Origin: Heterohyrax brucei
Taxonomy: Eukaryota > Chordata > Mammalia > Hyracoidea > Procaviidae
Assembly: GCA_028571685.1 (NCBI GenBank)
Contig: CM053148.1
Coordinates: 85,582,001 to 85,646,000 of the forward strand
DNA length: 64,000 nucleotides
Reading direction: 5' to 3'
Below, piece by piece: positions 36,946 through 49,217 of the stretch. The notes beneath the pieces are model-generated. The model saw nothing but the letters and a program-made list of their open reading frames with translations, was not told where the DNA came from and made no database searches. Made by a program: the position numbers and the translations under genes. Within the stretch, counting starts at the first letter, position 1. Each line of letters starts with the position of its first letter.

Positions 36946-37150
36946 TCATCAGGAGAGATCAATCACTCAGGAGGATGTCATGTTTGGTAAAGTAGGACAT
37001 CCAGAGAGGTTCCCAGTGAGATGAATTGGAACGATGGTCATGACAATGAACTCAAACTTTCAGGCAGTTACAAGGATGGTATAGGAATGTGCAATATTTT
37101 GTTCCTCTGTACATAAGGTCATCACGAATTGACATCAGCTCAAAGGCAGC
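36946..37150 (+). mobile_element. RTE 3' terminal fragment
   Basis: CATGTCATCAGGAGAGATCA, GTCATGTTTGGTAAAGTAGG, CATAAGGTCATCACGAATTG match the RTE 3' end at 55970-56155. Confidence 0.7.
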
Positions 37151-37152
37151 TA

Positions 37153-37195
37153 CTCTATCTGTCTATCATCTGTCTATCATTTGTCTATTTATATC
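37153..37195 (+). repeat. (TATC/TGTC)n tetranucleotide repeat
   Basis: Imperfect CTATCTGTCTATCATCTGTC repeat at the left edge of an LTR. Confidence 0.85.
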
Positions 37196-37197
37196 GA

Positions 37198-37767
37198 TGC
37201 TATAAGAAAGATACCACAAGTGGATGACTTTAACAAACAGAAATTCATTCTCTCACAGTCCAGGAGGGTAGAAGTCTAAATTCTGGGAGAAGTCTTTCTT
37301 CCAGGAGAAGTCTTTCTCTGTACATCAACTCTGGAAGAAGGTCCTTGTGATATACCAGAATTCACTTCACCTGGGAGCATCTCAGCACAAGAACCTCAAG
37401 TCCAAAGGACAAACTCTGCTCCCAGTGTTGCTTTCTTGGTGTTCTGAGGTCTCCAACTCTCTGCTCACTTCCCTTTCCTTTTATCTCTTGGGAAGTAAAA
37501 GGTGATACAGGACACATGTCAGAGAAATTCTCTCTGCATTGGATCAGGGAGTTAAGCTTTGCGAGAGTGTTACAGTCCCACTCTAATCCTCTTTAGCATA
37601 ATCCAGACTTGCCCCATTAACCACAGGCAGACTTCAGGATTAACAACATATACAAAAATTACAATCACAAAATAGAGGACATCTGTATAATATTGGGAAT
37701 CATCACCCAGCCAAATTGTTCCACAAGTTTGGGGGTTGAGGAGGAGTGCATAATTCAATCCATGACA
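37198..37767 (-). mobile_element. MaLR-like LTR, older subfamily
   Basis: About 570 bp. GATACCACAAGTGGATGACT at left and AATTCAATCCATGACA at right, with extra sequence around 37590-37690 relative to the 520-bp copies. No clear target duplication. Confidence 0.75.
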
Positions 37768-38184
37768 TGAGGGGAGGGAACAAAAGATAAATAAAAAAAA
37801 GGAGGGGGGGCGTTTACCAACATCACCAGACCTAAGTTAAAGAGTAAAGTAATGTTAATATATCTCACAGCATAGAAATTATAAATTTTATTCAATAAGT
37901 TAGCAAAAGATAAACCAGGAAACTTTGTGAACAATCAGTCTAGAACCACTTTCATTTTCTAATTCATCTATACATTTAAGACTTATTCAATCAACATGTT
38001 TTTATTGAGAAATTATGTCACATACTAAATGCTGGAATTACAGTAATGAAGAAGACAGTCATCTTCCTTTCAGTCACAGACTTCAGTTATTTCTACCCTA
38101 AATGACAAAAACCCACAGCAAAATTAATTTCAGCTGTAGAAAGTGCTGTGAAACACATCAGCCAGGATGAAACATCATTGTTGC

Positions 38185-38515
38185 TAGTTGCCATATAGTT
38201 GGCCCCAACTCATGGTAACTCCATATTTCTACACTCAACCTAATGATATTCTGCCCTGTCCTGTGCCATCTTCACAATAGTGGCTACTGTTGTGTATTTT
38301 GTGCGTCTTCCCACCTAGGAAGCTCATATTCCTGCATTATATCAGACAATATTCTGCTGTGGTCTATAGGCTTTTCATTCATTAATTTTTAGAAGTAGAT
38401 CCCCAGTGTTGTCTCCCTCATGTAACTCAATCTGGAAGCTCTGCCGAAGACTCTCCACTATGGCGGACCACGCTAGTAGTTGAACTACAAATAGCGTAGC
38501 TTCCAGCATCACAGG
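38185..38515 (-). mobile_element. diverged AfroSINE-family element (long variant)
   Basis: GTTGCTAGTTGCCATATAGT, CTGCCCTGTCCTGTGCCATC, AGAAGTAGATCCCCAGTG, AATCTGGAAGCTCTGCCG. Same layout as 17635 and 23665. Confidence 0.65.
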
Positions 38516-38639
38516 AACACGATGGAAACTTCAGGGTCATTAAACTTGAATCTATTATCTCACAGGTAGGAATGCTGAACTTCTGGAAGGTAAAGTGACT
38601 CAGCTAAGTGACTACAGGCAGAGGAGGCCACTGGCCTGG

Positions 38640-39835
38640 AAACATCGTTCAAAAGTGGTTGCAGTACTACATCAACAAGGAACTTCCAGAAACTCAGGCT
38701 GGATTCAAAAGAGGTCATGAAACTAAGGATCTCATTCCTATTGTCTGATAGATGTTGTCTGGAAGCATAAAGATATACCATAAAGATATCTGCCTATATT
38801 TTATTGGCTATGTAAAGGTATTTATATGTGTATCATAACAAATTGTGGATAACATTGAGAAGAATGGGAGTGCCATAACATCTACTTATGTTCATAATGA
38901 AGCTGTACATGGACCAAGACGCAGCTGTTTGAACAGAACAAAGAATACTGTACTGTTGAAAGTCAGGGAATGTGCATGTCAAGGTTATATATATTCACCA
39001 TAAATTATTCAGACTGCATTCTGAGCAAATAATATAGGAAGATGGACTACATGGCGAATACTGTGGCCTTGGGACTGGAGGAAGGTTCATTAACAATCTG
39101 TTATATACAGATGCTACAACCTTGCTTGCTAAAATTGAAGGACTTAAAATAACTTGTTGATGATGATTTTAAAAAAAAAAAATCAGACTTCAGTATGGAT
39201 TGCACTTCAACATCGAGAGAACAAAATTCCTCACAAGTGGACCAAGAAGTAACATCATGATAGACAAAGAAGAGACTGAAGTTGTTAAGGATTTAATTTT
39301 ATTTGGATGCATAATCAATGCTTGTAGAAGCAGCAATAAAGAAATCAAGTGAAACATTACATTAGACAAATCTGCTGCAAAAGACTTCTTTAAAGTCTTT
39401 AAAAGCAAAGATGTCACCTTGAAAACTAAGGTGCATCTGACCCAAACCATAATATCTTAAATCACCTCATATGCATGTGAAAATTGAACAATAAATAAGG
39501 AAGACCAAAGAATCATTGATGCCTCTGAATTATGGCATTGGTGAAGAATACTGAACATGCCATGGACTTCCAGAAGAAGCAACAAATCTACCTGGGAAAA
39601 AGTACAGCCAGAATGATCCATAGAAGCAAGGATGGCAAGACTTTGTCTTGTGCATTTTGTGTGTCGGAAGGAACCAGTCTCCGGAGAAGGACATCTTACT
39701 TGGTAAAGTAGAAGGTCAATGAAAAAGAGGAAGACCCTCAGTGAAATGCGCTCAAGCACAGCAACAATTGTGATGATGGAACAGGACCAGATAGTGTTTC
39801 CTTTACAGGGTCTCTGTGAGTGGGATCCATTTCAA
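38640..39835 (+). mobile_element. RTE LINE, 5' truncated, inactive
   Basis: Collinear with 55025-56155: AACTTCCAGAAACTCAGGCT, AGGAAGGTTCATTAACAATC next to a decayed YADD region near 39095-39115, GCACTTCAACATCGAGAGAA, ending with the GTCTCTGTGAGTGGGATCC tail. Multiple stops and gaps. Confidence 0.8.
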
Positions 39836-39849
39836 ACCATATTGAAGAC

Positions 39850-40445
39850 ATACTGAAAATCTTAACAACTAGATCAACAAACAACATCATAATAAAAAGA
39901 GAAGAAATTGAAGTTGTTGATGAGTTCTTTCTGCTTGGATGAACAACCAATTATATTGGCCACAAAAACATCATTTTAATGACTCAGGTGCAACTGACCC
40001 AAGCCATAGTCTTTTCAGTTACTTCATAAGCATACAACAGTTGGACAATGAAAAAAGAAGACAGAAGAAGAATTGCAGTTGAATGACAGTGTTGGTGAAG
40101 AATAGCAAATATACCATAGACTGCCAGAAGAATGAGTGTGTCAGTCCTGGAAGAAATACAATCTGAATGTTCTTTGGAAGTAAGGATAGTGAGACATCCG
40201 GTCATTTACTTCAAACACTTCATCAGGAAAGGTCAATTGTAGACAGGGCCATCATGTCTGATAAAGAAGGGGGGTGACGTAAATGAAAAACATTCTTAAT
40301 GACACGGATTGGCATAATGGCCACAATAGTGGACTCAAACATACCAAGGGTCATGAAGTTGGTGCAGGGCCAGGCAATGTTAGGTTCTGTCAGACACAAG
40401 CTAGCTTTGAGCTGCAGCTAACTTGGTGACTCATAACAGCATATT
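39850..40445 (+). mobile_element. second RTE 3' fragment in tandem
   Basis: Restarts at the ATCTTAACAACTAGATCAAC stretch (the AACTGGACCAATAAGCAAC region of the RTE) and repeats the 3' part to the end. Two RTE 3' ends thus lie in the same direction. Confidence 0.8.
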
Positions 40446-40637
40446 GATAAGTGGAAGTTTCTAGTTTACTGTTAAGATTTTTCAATGACTTCTATATTTC
40501 CTATGATAAGTAATCTGATGTGTGAGTCTCATTTTTATTTCAGCATTCATTAGATCAGGTGGATATGGAAGCGATGCCAACATCTAGAGAATGTATCACA
40601 TGTTTATAAAAATAAGCCACTGCTGGTTCCCACATTT

Positions 40638-40800
40638 GGAGCCCTGGGGGTACGCTGATTAAGAGATGGATGGCTCATCAAAAAGCTGGTAGTTGAAATC
40701 CACTAGTTGCTCCCCAGAAACCCTATGGGACAATCTTACTTGGTCCTGTAGGGTCACTAAGATTCAGAATTGACTCAATAGCCATGAGTTTGGTTTTGGC
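40638..40800 (+). mobile_element. AfroSINE, full length
   Basis: TTGGAGCCCTGGGGGTACGC head, GATTCAGAATTGACTCAATA tail, GTTTGGTTTTGG end. Confidence 0.9.
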
Positions 40801-41337
40801 TTAGTCCTAAAAATAGCAAATTACCAAATAAAATTTACAAATCAAGCAAATGTTTCCCGTCAGTTGCTAGATTTTAATTCCTTACCCTGGTAAAATATTC
40901 TAAGAATGCCCTTGAATTTGAATATAGATGCAACATTTTTCATTATGAGATTGGCATCTTCCTTGAGTTAAAAGTTCATGACATTTTCTAGCCTTGCCTA
41001 AAAGCTCTTTCCATAAAATGGATTAAAGAAAATGTGAAAAACACTCTAAGACAGAGGTACTAACATGAGTAAGATGGCTAACACAAGTCAGAAATTAGGC
41101 CTCTGCTTCTGTTTTTGAGAGTAGTGATATAGGACTACACTTTTGATGAAAATTACTGTTCTGCAATGTTCTGAAGCAGCCCACCCAGGATGTTGCCGGA
41201 AGCAGAAGAAGCCAGCCATGGAGCATAGGAAACTGGCTGAGGTTGGGTACCCCTGCAAAGAGAAATTTTTGGTAAATGAATCTTATAGAGCATGTTGAAT
41301 GTCAATCAAATGTACCCTGTACTCTTTTTCCACCTTG

Positions 41338-41372
41338 TAACAACAATAACAACACAAACAAACAAACAAACA
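41338..41372 (+). repeat. (AAC)n/(AAAC)n A-rich repeat
   Basis: AACAACAATAACAACACAAA then AAACA units; forms the A-rich tail of the minus-strand SINE to its right. Confidence 0.8.
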
Positions 41373-41510
41373 ACCCATTGTCATGGATTCTGACTCACAG
41401 TAACTGTGTAGACCTGAGTAGAACTGCCCCAAAGAGTTTCAAAGGAGAGCCAGCTAGATTCCAAGTGCTGACCCTTTGGTTAACAGCCACAATACTTAAG
41501 CAAAACACCA
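41373..41510 (-). mobile_element. AfroSINE
   Basis: CCATTGTCATGGATTCTGAC tail, GAACTGCCCCAAAGAGTTTC middle, decayed head at right. Confidence 0.75.
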
Positions 41511-42442
41511 AAGTTCTAATAAAGGAAGGGTGCTTATTCCCGCTCATCTTCCTGCAATTTCGAACTTCCATTTTGCAGCTATCTGATTTGCAAATGTTTT
41601 GAATCTGAACAAAATTGTTATTTCACAGAAACTCTGCCATCCAATCAAACCTCCTTTTTTTTTCCTCCTTAAACAGCAATGGTGCTTCCCAACTTGGAGA
41701 GAAAACATAATGACTTAAGGGTTAAAGGATTATACCTCATAGTCTAATGAAGCAATGTCATCTGATTTCTGACTTCTTAATTTCCAACTTTCTATTTCTC
41801 AGTGGCCTGAAGGAAAACACCAGCTCTTCCATACACAAAAATTCAGTAAGCCCTATACCGAAATCACCAAACTGCTCAACTCCCTAGGATGATACCAGTA
41901 AGAAACAGAATATTTTCACTTTGAAAAAAAAAATGAAAATGGTGATAAGGGGCCCTCTAAAGCTCTAAAATGCTGGAGAAAGATGTCCATGTTACTTGCA
42001 GATACTACACTGGAATATTTCAATTAACTGACATAGTTAACAACCTTCCTCTTAAGCTTACACACACGAAGGATCCAGCCTTAGCTACAGATCCCAGAAC
42101 AATTTTCTTTTGTCTAAAAACAGTGAAATCGTTTTCTAAAAATATGCCCTAAACAAAATTACAGACGTTTTGATTTTTCATCTGTGACAGCTATCGTCCT
42201 TTCTAACTCACTTTATCCCCAGCCTATGATACGTTTGCCCCCTTTCAGTGGTCGTTGATAACAAAAGATGGTGGGGGTTATTTTTCCTCTTCCACAAAAT
42301 AGGTTTTCCAGAGAACAGTCTGAAAGAATAAGACAGATTAGTGTACATGTGTGTGAATGAATCTGTGTGTCAGAGAGAGAGCATATTTGCACAAGTTTGA
42401 CTCCTTATTTAAGTGTGAGTATGTACATGTATACCCATGTGC

Positions 42443-42466
42443 AGGTGTGTGTGTGTGTGTGTGTAC
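42443..42466 (+). repeat. (GT)n microsatellite
   Basis: About ten GT units. Confidence 0.9.
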
Positions 42467-42486
42467 ATGCATGCGTGCTCACATGC

Positions 42487-42715
42487 AGCAAACATACTGT
42501 GGACTTTGGAGTCAGTGAGTGCTGGCCCTGGATTCTGCTTCTGCCCCTGAACCCTACTGGAATTTATGGGACTTACATAATTTTTCTGAACCTCAGTTTC
42601 CTCATTGGTGAGTTGTAAGTAAACAGTGGGTAGCTACTGTTGCTATGAAAACCAAACAAGATGTTCCACATGGTGTCAGAATATTCAAAGTGCTCATTAA
42701 ATGTTGACTTCTATA
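42487..42715 (+). mobile_element. MIR SINE
   Basis: GTGGACTTTGGAGTCAGTGA, CTTCTGCCCCTGAACCCTAC, the MIR core CTGAACCTCAGTTTCCTCAT, and GTGCTCATTAAATGTTGAC at the 3' end. Confidence 0.85.
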
Positions 42716-42977
42716 CTGTCCCCCTACCAAAAGTCATGGGGAGGCCATTCATAAGTCTTGTTCTAAAAATAAAATTGGCATGGTCTTTTGGGGCTTTGTA
42801 GGATTGTTGAGGAAAAGGGCAGAAGGGGTGGAAGTCACAAGGAATGAACTTTCTACAAGAAAACATCTGTGGCTATTCATCTATCTTTGGGCACAATTTA
42901 CTCACAAGAGTAGCAAGCAGCAGAAAAATCCAAGCTCAGTATGATATGTCATTAGCAGTTATTAGACCCATATCCAA

Positions 42978-43180
42978 CCCACTTGAGTGGCACAAATGGT
43001 TAAGAGCTCAGCTGCTAACTGAAAAATTTGCAGTTCAAGTTCAACTAGAGGTACCTTGGAAGAAAGACCTGGTGTTCTACTTTTGAGAGATCACGGCCAT
43101 TAAAAACCTTGGGAGTGTGGTTCTCCTTTGACACACAGAGTCACCATGCGTGAGAATCACATTGATGACAACTGATTTGT
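42978..43180 (+). mobile_element. SINE variant with long tRNA-like body
   Basis: CACTTGAGTGGCACAAATGG head, GAAGAAAGACCTGGTGTTCT, TTGACACACAGAGTCACCAT. Confidence 0.8.
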
Positions 43181-43868
43181 TTGTTTGTTTCCAAGGCCCA
43201 GATCCAGGCTCTTGCCTAGTTTTCACTCACTAGAGGACGGGACAGGAAAGGCCATTTGCTCTGCGACCATCACCATCTCTTTAATGAGACCTTGCTGGCT
43301 GGCTTCTGGAAACCATCTCACATCAAAACTCTGTACCAAACTGTGCTTCCTTTGGTCTCTGATGTCTGAAAAATAAATGGGGGAAAAGGATTTAAAAATA
43401 ACTGCATCAGAAGAAGGGTTACAAAGTCAGGCTAGGAATTTTCTCTGTCATGGGCTATGATAAAAATAATGCAAGACCTTAAATGTAACACCACTCTTTA
43501 TCAGAACTTCTAAGGGAGAAACTTAAACCACAATCGGTTCAGTTATAGAACTAACACTATTCTCATAAGGTAAATAGATGGAGTCTTGTTTCTCCATCAG
43601 CAGACATATAAGTCACTCTCTCATCTCTCATTGAACTCTTTTGACAGCCTTATCATATGGGTTAAGAGGATTTCATCTAGAAAAAAATGTTTAATTTTAT
43701 GATCACTTAGGAAAACACAACTGCAAACTTCCACAGTCAGATTAAAGCAGTTTAAGACTTCAGCATTTTGGTGGTCTTCTGAATATGTTGAAAACCTATT
43801 TCAAAACGTACTTGTCTAGTAAAGATGTAGAGAAACAAGCACATTTGTGCTCATTAAAATATAAATTG

Positions 43869-44030
43869 GAGCCTTAATGGCCCAGTGGTTAAGACCTATG
43901 GAGGCTAAACAAAAGGTCAGCAGTTCAAATCTACCAGCCGCTCCTTTGAAAGAGTATCGGGCAGTTCTACTCTATCCTGTAGGGTTGCTATGAGTCAGAG
44001 TAGACTGGACAGTAATGCGTTTGTCCTTAT
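43869..44030 (+). mobile_element. AfroSINE, full length
   Basis: GAGCCTTAATGGCCCAGTGG head through ATGAGTCAGAGTAGACTGGA tail. Confidence 0.9.
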
Positions 44031-44069
44031 TTTATTTTATTTTTTTTAGACTATCAACTCCAGAACTCA

Positions 44070-44232
44070 AACCAAATGCACTGCCAACGAGTTGATTCTG
44101 ACTCATAGTCACCACAAAGACAGAGCAGAACTGCTCCACAGGGTTTCCAAGGAGTGTCTGGTTCATTTGAACGGCTGACCTTTTGGTTACCAGCCATAGC
44201 ACTTCACCTTATGCCAGCAGAGTTTCCAAGGA
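44070..44232 (-). mobile_element. AfroSINE, full length
   Basis: AACCAAATGCACTGCCAACG tail at left; head AGCACTTCACCTTATGCCAG at right. Lies about 40 bp from an oppositely oriented SINE. Confidence 0.85.
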
Positions 44233-44604
44233 TACTGATCAGGTAGATCTTTTCAGAGTCATTTGTTAAGACAGGCCAAAATGTGTTACAGGCATATCCA
44301 TTGATTCCAAGTTTTTACTTTCAGGAAATTATCCAAGAAGTAATAGGACAAGTACACATAGACATATGTCTGAGAAGAGTCACCACACTTCTGCCTATAA
44401 CATAAAAAGTAAGATGAACATAATCACACATCAGCAAGGTTACAAACATGATGACACACCCATGCGATTAAGTATGCAATGGCTACCACGAGTGAATTAT
44501 GCCAAACTAATTTATGCCCACATTATATTAGGCAGAAATAGGATTTATAGTGTGTTCACATTTTGTTTTTAACAAAACCTCATCTACATACAAAATTAAG
44601 GGGA

Positions 44605-44910
44605 CATGGGCATCTCCGTAGCGGGAATCTACCACGTGTGTGAGAGACCTGGGATTGGTTTACAGCCAAGTACTTCACGTGCAGCCACCAGTGTCTGCCA
44701 GTGGGTGGTTTGTGTGTTGCTGTGTTGCAGAAGGGTTCCTTGGAGCTTCCAGAACAAGACCCACTCAGTCAATGAAAACTCTACGGATTACAAGAGTGTA
44801 ATGCAGGGACGGTGCACGTCCAGGCAGTGTTTCCTTCTATTGTGCACGGAGTCGCCATGAGTGAAGGGCCAACTGAATGGCAACCGACAGCAACAGCGAT
44901 GCAAGACCTA
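44605..44910 (+). mobile_element. afrotherian SINE variant (tRNA-less long form)
   Basis: GTGTGTGAGAGACCTGGGAT, GTGTGTTGCTGTGTTGCAGA, AGCTTCCAGAACAAGACCCA, ending in GAGTCGCCATGAGTGAAGGG. Same family as 36735 and 62700. Confidence 0.65.
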
Positions 44911-45960
44911 GAAGGACGGGTACAAAGAAGATGAAACAGTATCTCCAGGCTGCTGGCTAAAAAGGCAGTATCATTTTTTTTCTAATTGTATAATTTTTTG
45001 GATAAACAGTTTCTTGGATTTTATAATAAAAACTTTAAAATTCTAACTCTAGATAAATTCATATAAAAATATTTTTCACATATTTTCAAGAAAATGCTGA
45101 TTGCTGTAGTTTCAGAAAATTCATCAATAATTCTTTCAGTAAGACATAAGTAGCAAATGGATGCACACAAAATAGAATATTCTGAAACTTAAAGGAACCG
45201 CAAAAGAATATTTAAATCCTCAGCACTCCTGCAATAAAGAGGGTTGGCTGAGATCTGTGGTACCGACAGAATGTATTTGGTGGTGTCTCTAAATCTATGG
45301 AGGAGCTTGAGCAGTTTAAAATATCAACAAGTGACTTAGGCATCATGAGGACTGATTCCAAGCACCGTCTATTATTAATTCCATTATCTATAATTTGACA
45401 AAGCTTTTGTTATCGTCTCAGCTAGTGCTATTTTTACACTGTCAGTTTTCCTGGCCATTTCTTTCAGGGTATTTTTCCATTCATTATAAGAACAAGCCCA
45501 TCTTAAACCAAAAATCAAACTAGAAAATGCTTTAACATATGTTCAGTGGCTATGACAGCTCAGTTGTTTTCAAAGAAGGATGATCTTTAAAACAGGAAAG
45601 AACAGAGTATGTGTCCACCAAGACAAACCAAAGAAAGTAATTTGACTTTCTGCTCAAGGACTCAACTGTAATTAGAGGTGTTACAAACATAATTTCTTCT
45701 CAGTTTTACCAAGGAGGGGTGAGAAAGTCTTTAACAACAGAGAAGGCGAGCCGTGGAGACCCCTTGCTATGTTAGAGTTAATCGTTAGATGTCTGAATCT
45801 CTGGGAGGTGGGAAATTGGTGACAGGGAGGTGCTAGGGCCAAATGGAAGAAGAGTTTAGAGAACTGGAGCAGTGACTTGCATGGAATTACTTCCGTATTT
45901 TGACAATGATACAACCCCTCCTTCATGCCCATCACACACATCTTTGATTTATGCAGCTGG
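44911..45960. other. no gene or repeat recognised
   Basis: AT-rich DNA without a recognisable element. The minus-strand 110-codon frame at 45681-46013 runs into the LTR and shows no protein similarity that I know. Confidence 0.5.
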
Positions 45961-46457
45961 TTTCTAGTGCATGCTGTTGTAACAGAAATATCATAAGTGG
46001 ATGGCTTTAACAAAGAGGAATATATTTTTTCAGTCTAGTAGGCTAAAAGTCCAAGTTCAAGGAGTCAGCTCCAGGGAGAGGCATTGAGAGCTCTGGAGAG
46101 ACACCCTTCACATCAGTCTTACCCAGGACTAGGAGTGTCTCAGTGCCAGAACCTCTGGTCCAAAGGACATTCTCTGCTTCCAGTACTGCTTTCTTGGTAG
46201 TATGAGGCCTCCTTGTCTCTCTGCTCATTTCTCTCTTTTCTATCTCAAAAAACATTGGCTTAAGACACAATCTAATCTTGCAGATCTCATCAATATAACT
46301 GCCACTAATTTATTTGTTTGACGTCATAAGGCAGGATTTGCAACACATGGAAAATCAAATCAGATGACGAAATAGTGGACAATCACGCAGTACTGGGAAT
46401 CATGATCAAGCCAAACTGATACACATATTTCTAGGGGATGCTATTCAATCCATGACA
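45961..46457 (-). mobile_element. MaLR-like solo LTR
   Basis: Flanked by GCTGG (45956-45960) and GCTGA (46458-46462), a one-mismatch duplication. The left terminal TG has decayed. Right end ATTCAATCCATGACA. Confidence 0.8.
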
Positions 46458-46496
46458 GCTGAGATAGAAATGAGCTCTAGAAACCATACCCTAAAT

Positions 46497-46725
46497 CAAT
46501 GTTTCTCAACCATATATTTCCTTAAACTTTAGTGGTTCTAATCTTGGATGTTTTTGCCCCCCGGGAGATGTCTGATAATATGTCTTGGGACATATTTGGT
46601 TATCACAACAGAGTGAGAAGACTACCTATACAAAGCCTCTAAACATTCTACTATTCTAAAGCCCCCACAACAAAATACTACCTTGCCTAAAATCACAATG
46701 CCACTGAGGCTGAGAAACATTCCTT
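46497..46725 (+). mobile_element. hAT DNA transposon remnant, MER20-like
   Basis: Inverted ends CAATGTTTCTCAACC and GGCTGAGAAACATT. The interior TTTTTGCCCCCCGGGAGATG, GACATATTTGGTTATCACAA and GCCCCCACAACAAAATACTA matches MER20 as I remember it. Confidence 0.8.
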
Positions 46726-47285
46726 TAATCACTGTACATAACAGTAATAATAAAGTCTTCTAATAAAATTTCTTGATTGAACCACTTGGTATTATAATGA
46801 TCAAAGGAAAAGCTCTAATCCAACAAGACATAATACAAAAGCCATGTGAATGCTGCTAGCACGTGTGCTCATTACCATGTGAGGTGTCTTTCTCTTGCCC
46901 TTTGATGAAGCACAAGGAACCTCCAACACAGGAATATCCCCCAGATTCTTTTAGACAAGCCAAAGGCAGAAACACTAAGCACAGTCTTTAAGAAAGATCA
47001 CATGCTCAGAAAATAGCGCAGCAAGTTATTTCTCCAGAGACCTCAGAAGATTGGATTTTTATTACGAGCACGTGAGATTAGTAAAATTTTGTCATCTGTA
47101 AAATACCCAAGACAAGACGCCTTTGGAATCAGCATCATTTGCCCTGATTCTTATAAATGGCTGTGTATGCAAGATAGAAGCTGAGTTTCATTTAACTCAT
47201 TTATAATTAAAGAAGACATTTGACTAATATTTTCTGCCATGACCTTTGACCAATTGTTTGTCTATGTAACTGAGTATCTGTGCTT

Positions 47286-47288
47286 GCT

Positions 47289-47327
<39 letters not shown>

Positions 47328-47330
47328 ATA
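47286..47330 (+). repeat. (GT)n(GA)n compound microsatellite
   Basis: GT run of about 8 units followed by GA run of about 12. Confidence 0.95.
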
Positions 47331-47614
47331 TCCACCAATGATTACAGACCTGATGTTGCAGGAATATGACTTTGTGAACATGAAGAGCAGCACATTAGAC
47401 AGAAGCTTCTATCCATCCTAAAAAAAAAAAAAGAAAGAAAATGATCCTCATCCTCTAATTTAGTATTCTAGTGCTTGCTATTCATGTCATTAGAAATAGC
47501 TGATTATCAGAAGCTGTCTGTGGATTTTTCCAAGGCATATTTTAAAGAATCATGAATTTTGCGGAGGAAAATAGTGCCTGTGCCAGAGAGCACGCAAGCT
47601 CACTGAAAGCTAGA

Positions 47615-47745
47615 ACCAGAACCCACAGCCAACAAATCGATTCCAACTCGTAGTGACCCCACAGGACAGAGGAGAACAGCCCCAAAGGGTTTTCAAGGCT
47701 GTGATCTTTACAGGAGCAGGCTGCTACATCTTTCTCCCACAAAAG
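47615..47745 (-). mobile_element. AfroSINE fragment
   Basis: CCAACAAATCGATTCCAACT, GTAGTGACCCCACAGGACAG, CCCAAAGGGTTTTCAAGGCT, ATCTTTCTCCCAC. Confidence 0.75.
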
Positions 47746-48339
47746 GTGGAAAGAGAAATATATTTCTAAGGATTCTTTAATCAACAGACACATTCAACTT
47801 GTATCAATTGTCCATCAATACAGTCTGAGATCGGTACTGTACTTAGAAAGGGCTTGTTCAAAGCCAGCACTTGTAGTCAGCCAGCCATTCAGTGTTCTTG
47901 ACAGAGCTCTGTACAGTTTGGTGTTGCCCAGGCTTAACCAACATCACCAAGAGAGCAGGTCCAGATTCTTGAAAAACCAGCATTTCTCAAAACAATGAGT
48001 AGAATCTTACCCAGATTTAATTAGCTTTGCTCCTGAGGTTTTTACCCCTTCCTGGAACTCTAGAATTCCAGACATAAAATCATCTTCTGGTGCTTTTCAT
48101 GGCACAGGACCTGCAGGAGTGGAGTTCACAGGGACACTTCAAAGTTACACTTTTTTTTTTGATACCTCCAGATTAAGGGAAAAGATAAAAAGTTTAAAAC
48201 AGCAGCCTACTATATGAACAAAACACTTGAAAATTTTCTGGAACCACCTATTTCTACTGTGATGGTCCACGACAAAGACTGTTTGGAATGAGTTTCTTTC
48301 TAGGAGTATAAGAATGTATTCTTTTGAGTCTTTGCTAGG

Positions 48340-48600
48340 ATCTTACTGTTGGCAGCTGCTTCCACCCCGCTCCCCTACAGCTTCGATTGAGTTGTGCACA
48401 TTCGTGCTCAAATGGCCTGCGCATTGGATACCTCTTGCTTCCTTTCTTATGTCCTCTGGGCTCGACATCTTTACTGCAGCGGTTGCTCAGCAACCGTCTT
48501 AGCACAGGTGCAGCCTCACAGCACCGCTCCTCAGCCGAGCATCCTCCTATCACTTGGTGCCCCAGGGCTTCTCTGCCTGGTTATACTCAGGTAAACCTCT
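48340..48600. other. GC- and CpG-richer block with RFX-like palindrome
   Basis: A short stretch clearly richer in G+C and CpG than its flanks, without a recognised repeat, bordered by an LTR from 48664. Open frames overlap on both strands (48335-48671), none with similarity I recognise. It could be a regulatory element or a decayed gene fragment. Confidence 0.35.
48481..48495. promoter_or_regulatory. candidate X-box (RFX-type) palindrome
   Basis: GGTTGCTCAGCAACC, a perfect inverted repeat around a central C. It fits the RFX X-box pattern GTTRCY-N-RGYAAC. Function is inferred from the motif only. Confidence 0.35.
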
Positions 48601-48663
48601 TAGTTATTCCGATGCATGGGCAACCTTGCATGTGTGAGGAAGTGAACACACATGGAAACCAGG

Positions 48664-49092
48664 GCTTTTAGCTTCCTGATGCTGCTGTAACAGAAGTATC
48701 ACAAAGAGACGGTTTTATCAACTGGAAGTTTATTCTCTCACTGTTTGGAAGATTAGAAGTTATATTTCAGGGCATCACCTTTAGGGGAGGACTCTGCGTG
48801 GTCTCTAGGGAAAAACTCTTGTGTCAGCTTTCTCAATCCCTGCATTCATTCATTCTCCGGCTGTCTCCACCAGGGATCTATGGTTTCCCTCACCACCTTT
48901 GAGCTTGCTTGTCTCTGTGTGTATGCGGCTACTTGTGTCTGCAAAAGGTTTTGGGTTAGGAAGCACCTTATAGGGACAGGTTCTCATTAACGTAATGAAG
49001 AAAATCTTACTCCCCAAAGAGATTAAATCCTCAAATTACAAGGGCTAGGATTCCAAGATACCTTTTGAGGAGACACAATTCAGTCCATAACA
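48664..49092 (-). mobile_element. MaLR-like solo LTR, shorter copy
   Basis: Flanked by CCAGG at 48659-48663 and 49093-49097, a perfect 5-bp duplication. The left end begins GCTTTTAGC instead of TG. Right end ATTCAGTCCATAACA. Confidence 0.85.
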
Positions 49093-49217
49093 CCAGGCAA
49101 CTCTGAGGCGTGTGTGATAGTACTCATCAGAGTCCCCAGCAAGCCTGAGCCCCAGTGGTGCCCTGCTGTGACGGGCTCTACAGCATATTCTTCAGTGTTT
49201 TCCTTTCTTCCCTTTAT

